Assembly (NCBI GenBank): GCA_964437595.1
Contig: CAYTHO010000013.1
Span: 22,948-86,947, forward strand
Origin: DSYU01 sp964437595
GTDB taxonomy: Bacteria > Chloroflexota > Anaerolineae > Anaerolineales > Anaerolineaceae
Direction: 5' to 3'
DNA: 64,000 nt
The notes beneath the pieces were generated by a model. That model was not told the DNA's origin, ran no database searches, and saw nothing but the letters and a program-made list of their open reading frames with translations. The position numbers were made by a program, and so were the translations under genes. Every line of letters starts with the position of its first letter. Position 1 is the stretch's first letter. Shown here piece by piece: positions 43,376-52,466 of this stretch.

Positions 43376-44119
43376 TCAGTGACAGTTCTGTTTTCCTGCT
43401 TCGCAAGCCGCTTTCACCAGCGCAGCGAACAACCGGCGCTGCGGCTCGTGCGCCTGCAGCCATTCAGGATGCCACTGCACGCCGATACCAAACGGGTGAT
43501 CCGGAAGCTCAACGCCTTCGATCAGTGTATCGGGCGCATTCGCAACCACCCTCAGAACCGGCGCAACGCGCTCAACGCCCTGGTGATGCAAGCTGTTTAC
43601 CTCAAACGTTTCGCCGCCCAAGATTTGCGCCAGGCGACTACCAGCAGCAACAGTAACCGAATGAGCAAGTGTATCCCGGGGGATGTTCGGGTACCAATCG
43701 TGGCGCAAGGCGCCAGCTAACTGGGCGCCGATATCGGTGTAGAGCGTTCCCCCCAGTGCCACGTTGATTACCTGAATCCCCCGGCAGATACCCAGAAACG
43801 GCTTTGCCGCTTGCGCTGCCATCTGGACCAGGCGAATCTCAGTTTCGTCACGGCGCAAATCGACGCCGTACACACGGGGATGGGGCGCGCCATCAAAGCG
43901 CTGCGGATCGATATCGCCACCGCCCGTCAGCAGCAGGCCATCCAGCCGGGCAAACAGGGTTTGCAAACCCGCCTCGGTAAGGCCCGATGGAATGACAACG
44001 GGCAGCCCGCCAGCTTGCAGTACGGCCTGAAGGTAGGATTCGCCCACGGAGACGGTTCCAAAGGTATTGTCTTCCGCGGGAGCATAGGAGGAGGTTATTC
44101 CAATGACTGGCTGCATCAT
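43376..44119 (-). CDS. Class I glutamine-amidotransferase-like gamma-glutamyl hydrolase (PuuD/C26 family)
   Basis: 247 residues with nucleophile Cys in FLGICRGIQVINVALGG, LTGGGDIDP, SLHHQGV and the His-Glu pair in GVQWHPEW. Relatives hydrolyse gamma-glutamyl-GABA or gamma-glutamyl peptides. No putrescine-utilisation genes are present, so the substrate is open. Tandem ATGs mark the start. The rplS terminator lies between it and rplS, which separates the transcripts. Confidence 0.85.
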   Translation of the reverse strand: MMQPVIGITSSYAPAEDNTFGTVSVGESYLQAVLQAGGLPVVIPSGLTEAGLQTLFARLDGLLLTGGGDIDPQRFDGAPHPRVYGVDLRRDETEIRLVQMAAQAAKPFLGICRGIQVINVALGGTLYTDIGAQLAGALRHDWYPNIPRDTLAHSVTVAAGSRLAQILGGETFEVNSLHHQGVERVAPVLRVVANAPDTLIEGVELPDHPFGIGVQWHPEWLQAHEPQRRLFAALVKAACEAGKQNCH

Positions 44120-44132
44120 GTTCCTTGAGTAT

Positions 44133-44168
44133 AAAGGGAAAAGGGCGCAACCGGCAATGGTTGCACCC
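44133..44168 (-). terminator. Terminator of rplS
   Basis: On the minus strand GGGTGCAACC (44168-44159) pairs with GGTTGCGCCC (44152-44143) with one wobble, a 6-base loop, then TTTTCCCTTTA. Confidence 0.75.
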
Positions 44169-44193
44169 TGTTCGATTTACGAAATGGCCCGGA

Positions 44194-44544
44194 CTACGAA
44201 AAACGCTGCTTGAGGCGCGCGCTCTTGCCGGTGCGTTCGCGGAGAAAGTACAGGCGGGCGCGGCGAACCTTGCTGCGGCGCTCGACTACTACCTTCTCAA
44301 TGCGCGGAGAGCGTGTGAGGAAGGTGCGTTCCACACCAATCCCGTTGCTCGCTACGCGGCGAACAGTGAAGGTGGAGCTGGTGCCGTTCTGTCGGGTATA
44401 CAGGACCATACCCTTGAACTCCTGGATGCGCTCGCGGCTGCCTTCCTTGATCTTCACATGCACGCTGACCACGTCGCCAGGGCCCAGGGTTGGAGGAATA
44501 TTGGGGTTTACGGGTGCCTCAAGGGACTTTAGTAATTCGCTCAT
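44194..44544 (-). CDS. rplS: 50S ribosomal protein L19
   Basis: 116 residues with the full L19 pattern: GDVVSVHVKIKEG, RIQEFKGMVL, FTVRRVASNGIGVERTF and LYFLRERTGKSARLKQ. ATG 44544 follows TAAGGA; a TTG 9 bases upstream is rejected. trmD, rimM and rpsP, common neighbours of rplS, are absent. A TATAAT on the minus strand near 44650 is the likely promoter. Confidence 0.95.
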   Translation of the reverse strand: MSELLKSLEAPVNPNIPPTLGPGDVVSVHVKIKEGSRERIQEFKGMVLYTRQNGTSSTFTVRRVASNGIGVERTFLTRSPRIEKVVVERRSKVRRARLYFLRERTGKSARLKQRFS

Positions 44545-44741
44545 TCGAAACAATCCTTACCAGTGGATATGGGTGCTGCCGCTACATCATCCGTCTGAAG
44601 CAACCAGCACGCTATAATTGCAGCAAAAACCGTCTACTCAAGACGCGGGGGCAGATTATAACATAGTTTCATTTTTTGTGTTGGCTTGCGGACGTTCGCA
44701 CCCCACGGTTCCTTGCATCGCTATTTTGAACACTTTTCTGT

Positions 44742-44747
44742 TATACT
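44742..44747 (+). promoter_or_regulatory. Possible -10 box of the sugar locus (TATACT)
   Basis: TATACT lies 75 bases before the first gene of the surface-sugar run. The -35 region is weak. The gap 44545-44821 otherwise holds only this and the rplS promoter region. Confidence 0.35.
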
Positions 44748-44821
44748 TCGTCCACACTTTGTAAAAATATGTATGGCGTTTTGCCTGGCTGGCCGGCAAA
44801 AGACTCCCTTCAGGTCTCCGT

Positions 44822-46975
44822 ATGCTGTTTCAGAAAATTCGCTCCGCGCGCCGGGGCTTTTCCTTCCCTATCTGGTCTGTCCCCATCACGCTGCTCATCC
44901 TGGTTGTGTTGAGTTATGGGCTGCGCGTATTTCGGCTGGGGTTTTTCTGGGATGACTGGCCGTACCTGTGGTTCTTCGAGCGGTTCGGGCCAGACGGGAT
45001 CATCCGCGCTTTCTCCGGAGACCGCCCATTTCTCAGCTTCATCTACATTTCTAGTTTAACCGTTTTTGGCCATTCGATCCAGGGCTGGCAGATTTTTGCG
45101 TTGTTTGCGCGCTGGTTGTGCAGCGTGGGGTTGTGGTGGGCGCTCGCACTGGCCTGGCCCCGACAGGCTGGGAAGGCCGCCTGGGCGGCCATCTTATTTA
45201 CTGTGTACCCCGGGTTTTCACAGCACTGGATTTCCGTTATCTACGGGCAGGCCTTTTTTCTGTTCGCCGCGCTGTTCTTTTCTATCGCTATCACCCTCTG
45301 GCTGGCCCGGCGGCGCCCAGGGCGAGCGATTTTGACTGCCGGAACGCTGCTGGCGCTGGCGCTTTCTGGCTTCACCATGTTCTCCACGGAATATTTTTTT
45401 GGCCTGGAGCTGCTGCGCCCGGCCCTGCTGTGGCTCGTGCTGGCCGACTACCAGACAGGCACGGAGCATCCACCGCAAAACCGCTGGCGTTGGTACCGCC
45501 AGCAGGCAACAAAGGTTTTGGCATGGTGGGCGCCCTACCTGGCGTTGATGGCGATCTTTATTTTCTGGCGCGGTTTTATTCACGTTTTTGCCGGGTACCA
45601 GATGCGCACGCTGCAAGAGATGGGCGAATCTCCACTTATCACCGTTTGGAACCTGCAGGTGACCATCCTCAAAGACCTGATTGTGTCGACCCTGGCAGCG
45701 TGGGGCCAGACCTTACAGCTCGGCGGGTTGTTTGACGCAGGGATATGGCCGGGGCTGCGGCTGCTGGGCCTGATGGCCCTTACCGGTCTGCTGGCAGGCG
45801 TGTTTCTCAACCGCCTGGCCGCCGGGGATGGAGAAAGAAACCCCGAACTGTTCCGGGCAGACCCGGGACCTATGGCGCCACAACCCAGCAGCGGAGGAAT
45901 ATTCGACTGCTGGTCCGTTCAGGCCATGCTGATCGGGCTGCTGGCTGTGCTGGTCGCCGGCTGGCCTTTCTGGATCACGCAGCTGCCGCTGCGGCTTGAA
46001 TTCCCGCAGGACCGGTTTTCACTGCCGCTGGCAGTGGGGGTATCCCTGCTGCTGGCCGGATTGGTGGACGCCCTGGGAAAAGACCTGCCGCGCAAGGCGT
46101 TGATCATCGCTGGAATGGCGGCGCTGGCAACCGGGTTCCACTTCACCACCTCCGAGGCCTACCGGCAGGACTGGAACCAGGCGCGTGATTTCTTCTGGCA
46201 GCTCACCTGGCGCGCACCTTCCATCGCCCCAGGCACACTCCTCCTGACCTCCGATTTACCGTTTGCGTACTTTGAAGACGATTCGCTGACTGCGCCGTTG
46301 AACTGGACCTACGACCCGGATGGGCATTCCACGCGCATGAACTATATTCTGTATGATTATGATGTCCGCTACCACAACCTGCCTGCTTTCAACAAAGAGA
46401 ACGCGATTGAAAAGAGCTTCCGCGCAACGCAGTTCTCCGGGTCAACCACCAGGGTGATCCTTTTCCACTATGAGGCCCCGGGGTGCGTGCGCGTTCTCGA
46501 CCCGGTATATGACGCCGATCTCTATAACCTGCCGGAAACGCTGCTGTCAAAATTATCCATTTCCAAACCCGGCGCGTTGATCCAGGATCAAGCCACGCCG
46601 GCTGTTCCACCGGAGGATATCTTTGGCAGTGAGCCCAAACGCCGCTGGTGCTACTTCTTCGAAAAAGCGGATCTTGCCCGGCAGAACGGCGACTGGGAAG
46701 CCATCATATCGCTCAGCCGGCAGTCGATCGGCGCAGGGATACGACCGGAGGACCCGGCGGAATACCTGCCCTTCATCGAAGGGTTCAGTCGCGCCAAATA
46801 TTGGGACGATGCCATGGAGATGACCCGCACCACCTATATAGAAGCGCCCAAGCTGCGCCCGGCGTTGTGCGCCGTATGGCGGCGCGCGGCTGCGGACCTG
46901 AGCGAGCAGGAGCGCGAAACAGCGGCGCAGGTGTTTTCCAACGCCAATAGACTGCTCAACTGCTCAACCCCTTGA
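44822..46975 (+). CDS. Large polytopic membrane protein, GT-C glycosyltransferase-like
   Basis: 717 residues. About 11-12 membrane segments span residues 15-460, followed by a 250-residue soluble C-terminal part. An early loop reads GFFWDDWPYLW, whose acidic pair sits where GT-C enzymes hold their catalytic Asp. I infer transfer of a sugar from a lipid-linked donor on the outer membrane face. The C-terminal part ends with helical-repeat-like segments. It is the first gene of a same-strand run with GT2, WbqC, methyltransferase and aminotransferase. No close named family was recognised. Confidence 0.6.
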   Translation: MLFQKIRSARRGFSFPIWSVPITLLILVVLSYGLRVFRLGFFWDDWPYLWFFERFGPDGIIRAFSGDRPFLSFIYISSLTVFGHSIQGWQIFALFARWLCSVGLWWALALAWPRQAGKAAWAAILFTVYPGFSQHWISVIYGQAFFLFAALFFSIAITLWLARRRPGRAILTAGTLLALALSGFTMFSTEYFFGLELLRPALLWLVLADYQTGTEHPPQNRWRWYRQQATKVLAWWAPYLALMAIFIFWRGFIHVFAGYQMRTLQEMGESPLITVWNLQVTILKDLIVSTLAAWGQTLQLGGLFDAGIWPGLRLLGLMALTGLLAGVFLNRLAAGDGERNPELFRADPGPMAPQPSSGGIFDCWSVQAMLIGLLAVLVAGWPFWITQLPLRLEFPQDRFSLPLAVGVSLLLAGLVDALGKDLPRKALIIAGMAALATGFHFTTSEAYRQDWNQARDFFWQLTWRAPSIAPGTLLLTSDLPFAYFEDDSLTAPLNWTYDPDGHSTRMNYILYDYDVRYHNLPAFNKENAIEKSFRATQFSGSTTRVILFHYEAPGCVRVLDPVYDADLYNLPETLLSKLSISKPGALIQDQATPAVPPEDIFGSEPKRRWCYFFEKADLARQNGDWEAIISLSRQSIGAGIRPEDPAEYLPFIEGFSRAKYWDDAMEMTRTTYIEAPKLRPALCAVWRRAAADLSEQERETAAQVFSNANRLLNCSTP

Positions 46976-46992
46976 ACCCTGAACGAGGAAGC

Positions 46993-47976
46993 ATGGAGAA
47001 CCAATATTCCTGTTCAATCGTTATACCGGTGTACAACAGTGCGGAAACCCTCGGAGCCCTGGCAGAGAAGCTGGCGGATGTGCTACCGGGCATTACGGCG
47101 GACTTCGAAGTAATCCTGGTCAACGATGGCAGCGCGGATGATAGCTGGCCGGTGATCTGCAGATTGAGCCAGCGCTACCCCTGGCTGCGGGGGATTAACC
47201 TGATGCGTAATTATGGGCAGCATAATGCCACGCTGTGCGGCGTGCGGGCGGCCCGCTGCCCCATCATCATTACCATGGATGACGATTTGCAGCACCCGCC
47301 CGAGGAAATCCCCCTCCTTCTGAACAAACTATCGGAAGGGTATGATGTGGTCTACGGCGTGCCGCAAAAACGACCGCACAGTTGGTGGCGCAACCTGTTC
47401 TCGGTGCTCACCAAGCGGGTGCTGGCGCAGGTTATGGGGATCAAAACCATCCGCGACATTGGAGCGTTCCGCGCCTTCCGCGCCCAACTGCGCAACGCCT
47501 TTGAGAATTATGGCAACCCCAACGTGATCCTCGATGTGCTGCTCTCGTGGGGAACGGCGCGCTTCGCTGCCGTAACCGTCGATGAACGCCCGCGCGAGCA
47601 GGGCCAGTCCAATTACAATTTTGCCAGGCTGTTCAAGGTGACCATGGTGGTGGTGACCGGGTTCAGCACCCTACCCCTGCGCTTTGCCAGCATGGTGGGG
47701 TTTGGCTTTACCCTGTTTGGCATTCTGGTGTTTATTTACGTCATCGCTGCCACGCTGCTGGAGGGCAGTATACCGGGCTGGCCGTTCCTGGCCTCGATCA
47801 TCGCGCTGTTCAGCGGTACGCAGTTGTTCGCACTGGGCATCATCGGCGAATACCTGGCGCGCATCTTCGACCGCAGCATGGACCGCCCGGCCTATATGGT
47901 AGGCGAGCAAACCCCTCCCCAGGCAAGCCTGCCAGAAACGCCCGGGCAAACGACGGAGAGAGCGCCGCGGTCATGA
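46993..47976 (+). CDS. Family 2 glycosyltransferase, DPM1/GtrB-type, membrane-bound
   Basis: 327 residues: a GT-A domain with SIVIPVYNSAETL, VNDGSADDSW and the metal-binding DDDLQHPPEE (DXD), followed by two membrane helices (about 230-260 and 265-295). This layout is that of polyprenyl-phosphate sugar transferases such as GtrB and ArnC, which make the lipid-linked donor a GT-C enzyme would use. ATG 46993 follows CGAGGAA. It overlaps the WbqC gene by 4 bases. Confidence 0.85.
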   Translation: MENQYSCSIVIPVYNSAETLGALAEKLADVLPGITADFEVILVNDGSADDSWPVICRLSQRYPWLRGINLMRNYGQHNATLCGVRAARCPIIITMDDDLQHPPEEIPLLLNKLSEGYDVVYGVPQKRPHSWWRNLFSVLTKRVLAQVMGIKTIRDIGAFRAFRAQLRNAFENYGNPNVILDVLLSWGTARFAAVTVDERPREQGQSNYNFARLFKVTMVVVTGFSTLPLRFASMVGFGFTLFGILVFIYVIAATLLEGSIPGWPFLASIIALFSGTQLFALGIIGEYLARIFDRSMDRPAYMVGEQTPPQASLPETPGQTTERAPRS

Positions 47977-48662
47977 ACTGCGTGATTTTACAGCCTTCCT
48001 ATATTCCCTGGCGCGGATACTTTGAGCAGATCTACCGGGCAGATGTGTTCGTTTTTTACGATGATGTGCAGTACGATAAGCACGGCTGGCGCAACCGCAA
48101 CCGGATCAAAAATCACCAGGGCGGGCAGTGGCTGACCATTCCGGTGCACAGCCAGGGCGTGGTGGTTGAAAGCACTCCCATCAACGAGATTCAGATGGCA
48201 TGGGAACAACCCTGGGCTGAACGGCACTGGCGTGCCATCCAACAAGCGTATAGCAAGGCGCCGTACTTTTCGCAGTACGCGCCGTGGCTGGAGGAAGTCT
48301 ACCAGCACCGCCCGGCCCGCCTGGCCGACTTTACCATTCCGCTGACCATCGAAATCGCCGAGAAGCTGGGCATCTGCCGCACCCGTTTTTTGCGTTCTTC
48401 CGAACTGCACGCCAGCGGGCAAAAGACCGACCGGCTGATCGAAATCCTCACGGGGCTGGGAGCCGCCCATTACATTTCGGGCCCATCGGCTGCCAGCTAT
48501 ATCGAGGAAGAGAAGTTCCGGGCAGCAGGCATCACCCTCGAATATATGGAATACAATTACCCCGAGTACCCGCAGCTTTACCCACCTTACGATCCATACG
48601 TTACCGTGCTGGACCTGCTGTTCATGGTTGGGCCAGGGGCATCTCAATACATTTTCAAATGA
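47973..48662 (+). CDS. WbqC family protein
   Basis: 229 residues. Family blocks are ILQPSYIPWRGYFEQI at the N-terminus, FYDDVQYDKHGWRNRNRIK and LTIPVHSQG, with YISGPSAASYIEE near 165. WbqC proteins occur in O-antigen and other surface-polysaccharide loci. Their reaction is not firmly established, and acyl or amino-acyl transfer to an amino sugar has been suggested by context. Coupling to GT2 on one side and a methyltransferase on the other fits decoration of the sugar made by the WecE homologue. Confidence 0.8.
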   Translation: MNCVILQPSYIPWRGYFEQIYRADVFVFYDDVQYDKHGWRNRNRIKNHQGGQWLTIPVHSQGVVVESTPINEIQMAWEQPWAERHWRAIQQAYSKAPYFSQYAPWLEEVYQHRPARLADFTIPLTIEIAEKLGICRTRFLRSSELHASGQKTDRLIEILTGLGAAHYISGPSAASYIEEEKFRAAGITLEYMEYNYPEYPQLYPPYDPYVTVLDLLFMVGPGASQYIFK

Positions 48663-48669
48663 GGTATGC

Positions 48670-49302
48670 ATGAGCAATATTCCGAATTACGAGCAGGCCA
48701 AGAACTACTTCGAGGAGCGGCTGAATACGCATGGGGCCACGGCGCGCGGCGTGGACTGGAACTCCGAAACGGCCCAGGAGCTGCGCTTTTCGCAGCTTTC
48801 CAAAGTGATCGCCGCACCCCAGGCCTTCTCGCTGCTGGATTACGGCTGCGGCTACGGCGCGCTGGCCGGATACCTGCTCCGGCAGGGATACGGGATGGAA
48901 AAGTACGTGGGATTTGACGTGCTGGAGAGCATGGTCGTAAAGGCACGCGAAGTGTTCAGCGGTTCACCGCAGTGCACCTTTACCTCGCGCCTGGAAGAAC
49001 TGGAACCGGTCGATTATTCGATTGCCTCGGGAATTTTCAACCTGAAGCTGGAAACTTCTTTCGAGGATTGGACGCAGTACGTGGTAGGCGAGCTACACAA
49101 GATCAACGACCTCAGCCGCAAAGGGTTTTCGTTTAATATGCTGACCAAATATTCGGATGCGGAATATATGCGCCCGCACCTGTATTACGCCGACCCCTGC
49201 TTTTTGTTCGATTACTGCAAGCGGCATTTCTCCCGCAATGTGGCCCTGCTGCATGACTATGAGGTATATGACTTTACCATTATCGTGCGAAAGAACGGTT
49301 AA
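48670..49302 (+). CDS. Class I SAM-dependent methyltransferase
   Basis: 210 residues with motif I LLDYGCGYGALAGYL (about 52-66) and motif II YVGFDVLESM, where Asp binds the SAM ribose. The motif IV position reads YSIASGIFNLKL. It starts 7 bases after the WbqC stop with GAGGT upstream. The target is probably a sugar or an amine in this locus, inferred from position only. Confidence 0.78.
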   Translation: MSNIPNYEQAKNYFEERLNTHGATARGVDWNSETAQELRFSQLSKVIAAPQAFSLLDYGCGYGALAGYLLRQGYGMEKYVGFDVLESMVVKAREVFSGSPQCTFTSRLEELEPVDYSIASGIFNLKLETSFEDWTQYVVGELHKINDLSRKGFSFNMLTKYSDAEYMRPHLYYADPCFLFDYCKRHFSRNVALLHDYEVYDFTIIVRKNG

Positions 49303-49340
49303 ATCTATTTGTACCTGCTTTTTAGGCGCCAGAGGGTTTC

Positions 49341-50483
49341 ATGTCTGAATCGATCCGTGTTGACTTCAACAAGCCTTCTCTGATGGGCAACGAGCTGGCC
49401 TATATCCAGGAGGCCATCGAAAAGCGGCATATCTCCGGAGATGGTAGCTTCACCAAACGCTGCCAGGATTATTTGCAGGAAACGCTTGGAGTGCCGCGTG
49501 TTTTGCTGGCTACCAACTGCACCCACGCGCTCGAAATGGCTGCCCTGCTGCTCGACATCCAGCCCGGCGATGAAGTGATCGTCCCGTCTTTTACATTTGT
49601 ATCCACCATTAACGCGTTTGTACTGCGCGGAGCGAAGCCAGTCTTTATCGATATTCGCCCGGATACGCTGAATATGGACGAGCGCATGCTGGAGGGCCTG
49701 GTGACGCCACGCACCCGCGCCATTCTACCGGTGCATTACGCCGGGGTGGGCTGTGAAATGGATACGATTATGGGCGTCGCCCAATCTCGCGGCATCCCGG
49801 TGGTGGAGGATAACGCGCACGGGCTGTTTGGCAAATATAAGGGGCGCTACCTGGGCACTTTTGGCGACCTGGCCACGCAGAGCTTCCACGAAACCAAGAA
49901 TATCACCTGCGGCGAAGGCGGCGCACTGCTGATCAACCAGCCCCGCTACGTAGAAAGGGCCGAGATCCTGCGCGAAAAGGGCACCAACCGCAGCCGCTTT
50001 TTCCGCGGCATGGTAGATAAATACACCTGGGTTGACATTGGCTCAAGCTATGTGCTGTCCGATATCCTGGCAGCTTTTCTATACGCACAGCTCGAAGTCA
50101 GTTCGCAGATTCAAAACACGCGCAAACGAATCTGGCAGTTTTATGACACGCACTTGAAAGATTGGGCAAGCAAGAACAGTGTGCAGACACCCTTTGTTCC
50201 AGAAACCTGCGAGCAGCCGTATCACATGTATTACCTGCTGCTGCCCTCTTTAGAAACCCGGCAGGCATTCATCAACACGCTGCGAGCGCAGGGGGTCTAC
50301 AGCGTGTTTCACTATCTACCGCTGCATCTATCGGAAATGGGCATACAGTTCGGCGGCAAAGCGGGTGACTGCCCGGTGACAGAAGATATCAGCGACCGTT
50401 TGGTGCGACTGCCGTTCTATAACACGCTGTCAGAAGACGATCAGAATCGGGTGGTGGAAGCGGTCCTGCAATTCTACCCATAA
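49341..50483 (+). CDS. wecE: DegT/DnrJ/EryC1 aminotransferase, WecE (RffA)-like
   Basis: 380 residues, PLP-dependent sugar aminotransferase with Lys186 in SFHETKN. Long stretches follow E. coli WecE (dTDP-4-amino-4,6-dideoxygalactose transaminase), e.g. EMAALLLDIQPGDEV, PVHYAGVGCEMD and REKGTNRS, so dTDP-Fuc4N formation from the 4-keto-6-deoxy sugar is likely. rmlA and rmlB, which would supply the substrate, are not in the window. GAGGG precedes ATG 49341. It is the last gene of the tight run. Confidence 0.82.
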   Translation: MSESIRVDFNKPSLMGNELAYIQEAIEKRHISGDGSFTKRCQDYLQETLGVPRVLLATNCTHALEMAALLLDIQPGDEVIVPSFTFVSTINAFVLRGAKPVFIDIRPDTLNMDERMLEGLVTPRTRAILPVHYAGVGCEMDTIMGVAQSRGIPVVEDNAHGLFGKYKGRYLGTFGDLATQSFHETKNITCGEGGALLINQPRYVERAEILREKGTNRSRFFRGMVDKYTWVDIGSSYVLSDILAAFLYAQLEVSSQIQNTRKRIWQFYDTHLKDWASKNSVQTPFVPETCEQPYHMYYLLLPSLETRQAFINTLRAQGVYSVFHYLPLHLSEMGIQFGGKAGDCPVTEDISDRLVRLPFYNTLSEDDQNRVVEAVLQFYP

Positions 50484-50594
50484 CGCCGTTTACAAAATGG
50501 CAAGGTGGCTCATTGATTGGGCTGAAATCTTCAAACAGAAGCCGAATGGCAGTTATAATGGGTGCTGATATAGATTGAATTAGGAGAATGTACG

Positions 50595-50798
50595 ATGGAA
50601 CTGTTTCTTAATCAATTATTTGCTGCACCTCGCCTTTACCTGGACCCTGGTTCTGGCAGTTTTTTGATCCAGCTTCTGCTCGCTGCCGCGCTGGGTATTG
50701 GTGTTGCTGCACGGATGTACTGGGTAAAAATCAAGAGCTTCTTTACCGGTAAGAAATCACAACCCACGCAGCCCGCCGACGAGAAAGATGAAGAATAA
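50595..50798 (+). CDS. Small membrane protein with DPGSGSF motif
   Basis: 67 residues: LYLDPGSGSFLIQ ahead of one hydrophobic segment (about 22-42), then a basic KIKSFFTGKK and an acidic tail. Short proteins with this motif are widespread but uncharacterised. It has its own -10 box (TATAAT near 50554) and AGGAG before ATG 50595. Its end overlaps the following methyltransferase gene by 11 bases, so the two are made together. Confidence 0.75.
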   Translation: MELFLNQLFAAPRLYLDPGSGSFLIQLLLAAALGIGVAARMYWVKIKSFFTGKKSQPTQPADEKDEE

Positions 50799-52185
50799 CG
50801 AATCGCTCAGCGCTTCGTTTCGCGATCCCAGCGGCTTCTTGTTCCGCCGCGATGGCGTTCTTTATCGACAAGTTAATCAGTTTTACCAGGCAGACTACGA
50901 TCTACTGATGCAGTCTGGGTTATACGAGCGCCTGGTCAAGGCTAAGAAACTCATCCCACACCAGGAAGTCGACACGACTCCCGCGGTGCCAGAGCTGGCC
51001 TACCGGGTGATCCAGCCTGAAGCGGTGGCATTCATTTCCTATCCGTACGAATGGAGTTTTAGCCAGCTCAAGGATGCCGCGCTGCTGACCCTATCCATTC
51101 AGAAAACGGCACTGGAGATGGGGCTCTCGCTGAAAGACGCCAGCGCGTACAACATCCAGTTCCACAAAGGGCGCCCGGTGCTGATCGACTCTTTATCATT
51201 TGAGGCGTATCAGGAAGGTAAACCGTGGGTGGCCTACCGCCAGTTCTGCCAGCATTTCCTGGCCCCACTGGCCTTGATGGCTATCCGCGATGTGCGCCTG
51301 AGCCAGCTTTTACGGGTGTATATCGACGGCGTTCCGCTGGACCTGGCCAGCACGCTGCTGCCGTTTAAGACCCGGCTGCAGTTCGGCCTGATGGCGCACA
51401 TTCACATGCACGCCTCGGCGCAGAAAAAATACTCAGATACCCCCGACCAGGCACAGGCGCAGACACAGGGGCGGACGTTCACCAAGATGAGCTTCCTGGG
51501 TTTGATCGACAGCCTGAAGAAAACGGTCAGCGGGCTGAAATGGGAACCCCAGGGCACCGAATGGGGCGATTACTACGATGCCACCAACTACACACAGGCC
51601 GCGTTTGGCCAAAAAAAGCAGGTGGTCAAAGAATTGCTGGAGCAGGCAAAACCACAGCAGGTGTGGGACCTGGGGGCAAACACGGGGGTGTTTTCTCGCC
51701 TGGCCGCCGAAATGGGTGTTTTAACCGTTTCATCTGACATTGATCCGGCTGCGGTCGAAAAGAACTACCGCAAGATGCGGGCGGATAAAGAAACCAACCT
51801 GCTGCCGCTGGTAATCGACCTGACCAACCCCAGCCCCGGAATTGGCTGGAAAAACCAGGAGCGCGATTCGTTTGCCGGGCGCGGTCCGGCGGATCTGGTG
51901 ATGGCGCTTGCCCTGGTGCATCACCTGGCCATATCCAACAATGTACCGCTGCCCGACCTGGCCCGCTATTTTGCCGACCTGGGCCGCTGGCTGATTGTTG
52001 AGTTTATTCCGAAGGATGATTCTCAGGTGCAGCGCCTGCTGATGACGCGCGTGGATATCTTCCCCAATTACACGAAGGAAGGTTTCGAGGAAGCTTTCGC
52101 TCCACTCTTTACCATCCATGCCTGCCGTCCCGTTGAAGGATCGAGGCGGGTGATGTACCTGATGGAGAGAAAACTGCCTGATTAA
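50788..52185 (+). CDS. NoeA-like SAM-dependent methyltransferase
   Basis: 465 residues. The N-terminal half (about 1-240) is a conserved region starting FRDPSGFLFRRDG with a DASAYNIQFHKGRPVLIDSL block that resembles a kinase-like catalytic loop. The C-terminal half (about 250-460) is a class I methyltransferase with motif I VWDLGANTGVFSRLA. Similar proteins are known as nodulation protein NoeA homologues. The target is unknown. It is tied by overlap to the small DPGSGSF membrane protein. Confidence 0.7.
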   Translation: MKNNESLSASFRDPSGFLFRRDGVLYRQVNQFYQADYDLLMQSGLYERLVKAKKLIPHQEVDTTPAVPELAYRVIQPEAVAFISYPYEWSFSQLKDAALLTLSIQKTALEMGLSLKDASAYNIQFHKGRPVLIDSLSFEAYQEGKPWVAYRQFCQHFLAPLALMAIRDVRLSQLLRVYIDGVPLDLASTLLPFKTRLQFGLMAHIHMHASAQKKYSDTPDQAQAQTQGRTFTKMSFLGLIDSLKKTVSGLKWEPQGTEWGDYYDATNYTQAAFGQKKQVVKELLEQAKPQQVWDLGANTGVFSRLAAEMGVLTVSSDIDPAAVEKNYRKMRADKETNLLPLVIDLTNPSPGIGWKNQERDSFAGRGPADLVMALALVHHLAISNNVPLPDLARYFADLGRWLIVEFIPKDDSQVQRLLMTRVDIFPNYTKEGFEEAFAPLFTIHACRPVEGSRRVMYLMERKLPD

Positions 52186-52283
52186 TCGCGGCAGGCCTAA
52201 AAATCTCAGGGAATGAGGTCATTTGCCAGAGCAGCGGCCTTTTCGCGAAGATGCTTCCGGCAATTAACTGCATTTTTGGGCTA

Positions 52284-52312
52284 TGGACGATCACAGATTC
52301 GTGTGATATACT
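52284..52312 (+). promoter_or_regulatory. Promoter of rpsB-tsf
   Basis: TGGACG (52284-52289), 17-base spacer and TATACT (52307-52312); predicted start near 52319. Confidence 0.6.
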
Positions 52313-52318
52313 TGCCCC

Positions 52319-52466
52319 GCTCCATTCGGGGAGGTCCCGATGGGCAAAACCGACTTATCTCACACGCCATCTGACGCTTCCTGCGTGCCAGCTCGCGAGT
52401 AGCCTCGCCAGCCGGTGAGGGATGCGGATGAGGGTGGCGAACGAAAAACGCAAAGGAGTTGAATAG
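52319..52466 (+). promoter_or_regulatory. Structured leader of rpsB
   Basis: About 148 bases separate the predicted transcription start from the rpsB ATG. A CCCCG/CGGGG hairpin lies at about 52315-52331, and further GC-rich inverted segments follow (around 52389-52430). Autoregulatory binding by S2 or S1 is known for rpsB leaders in other bacteria; here it is inferred from length and structure only. Confidence 0.4.
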
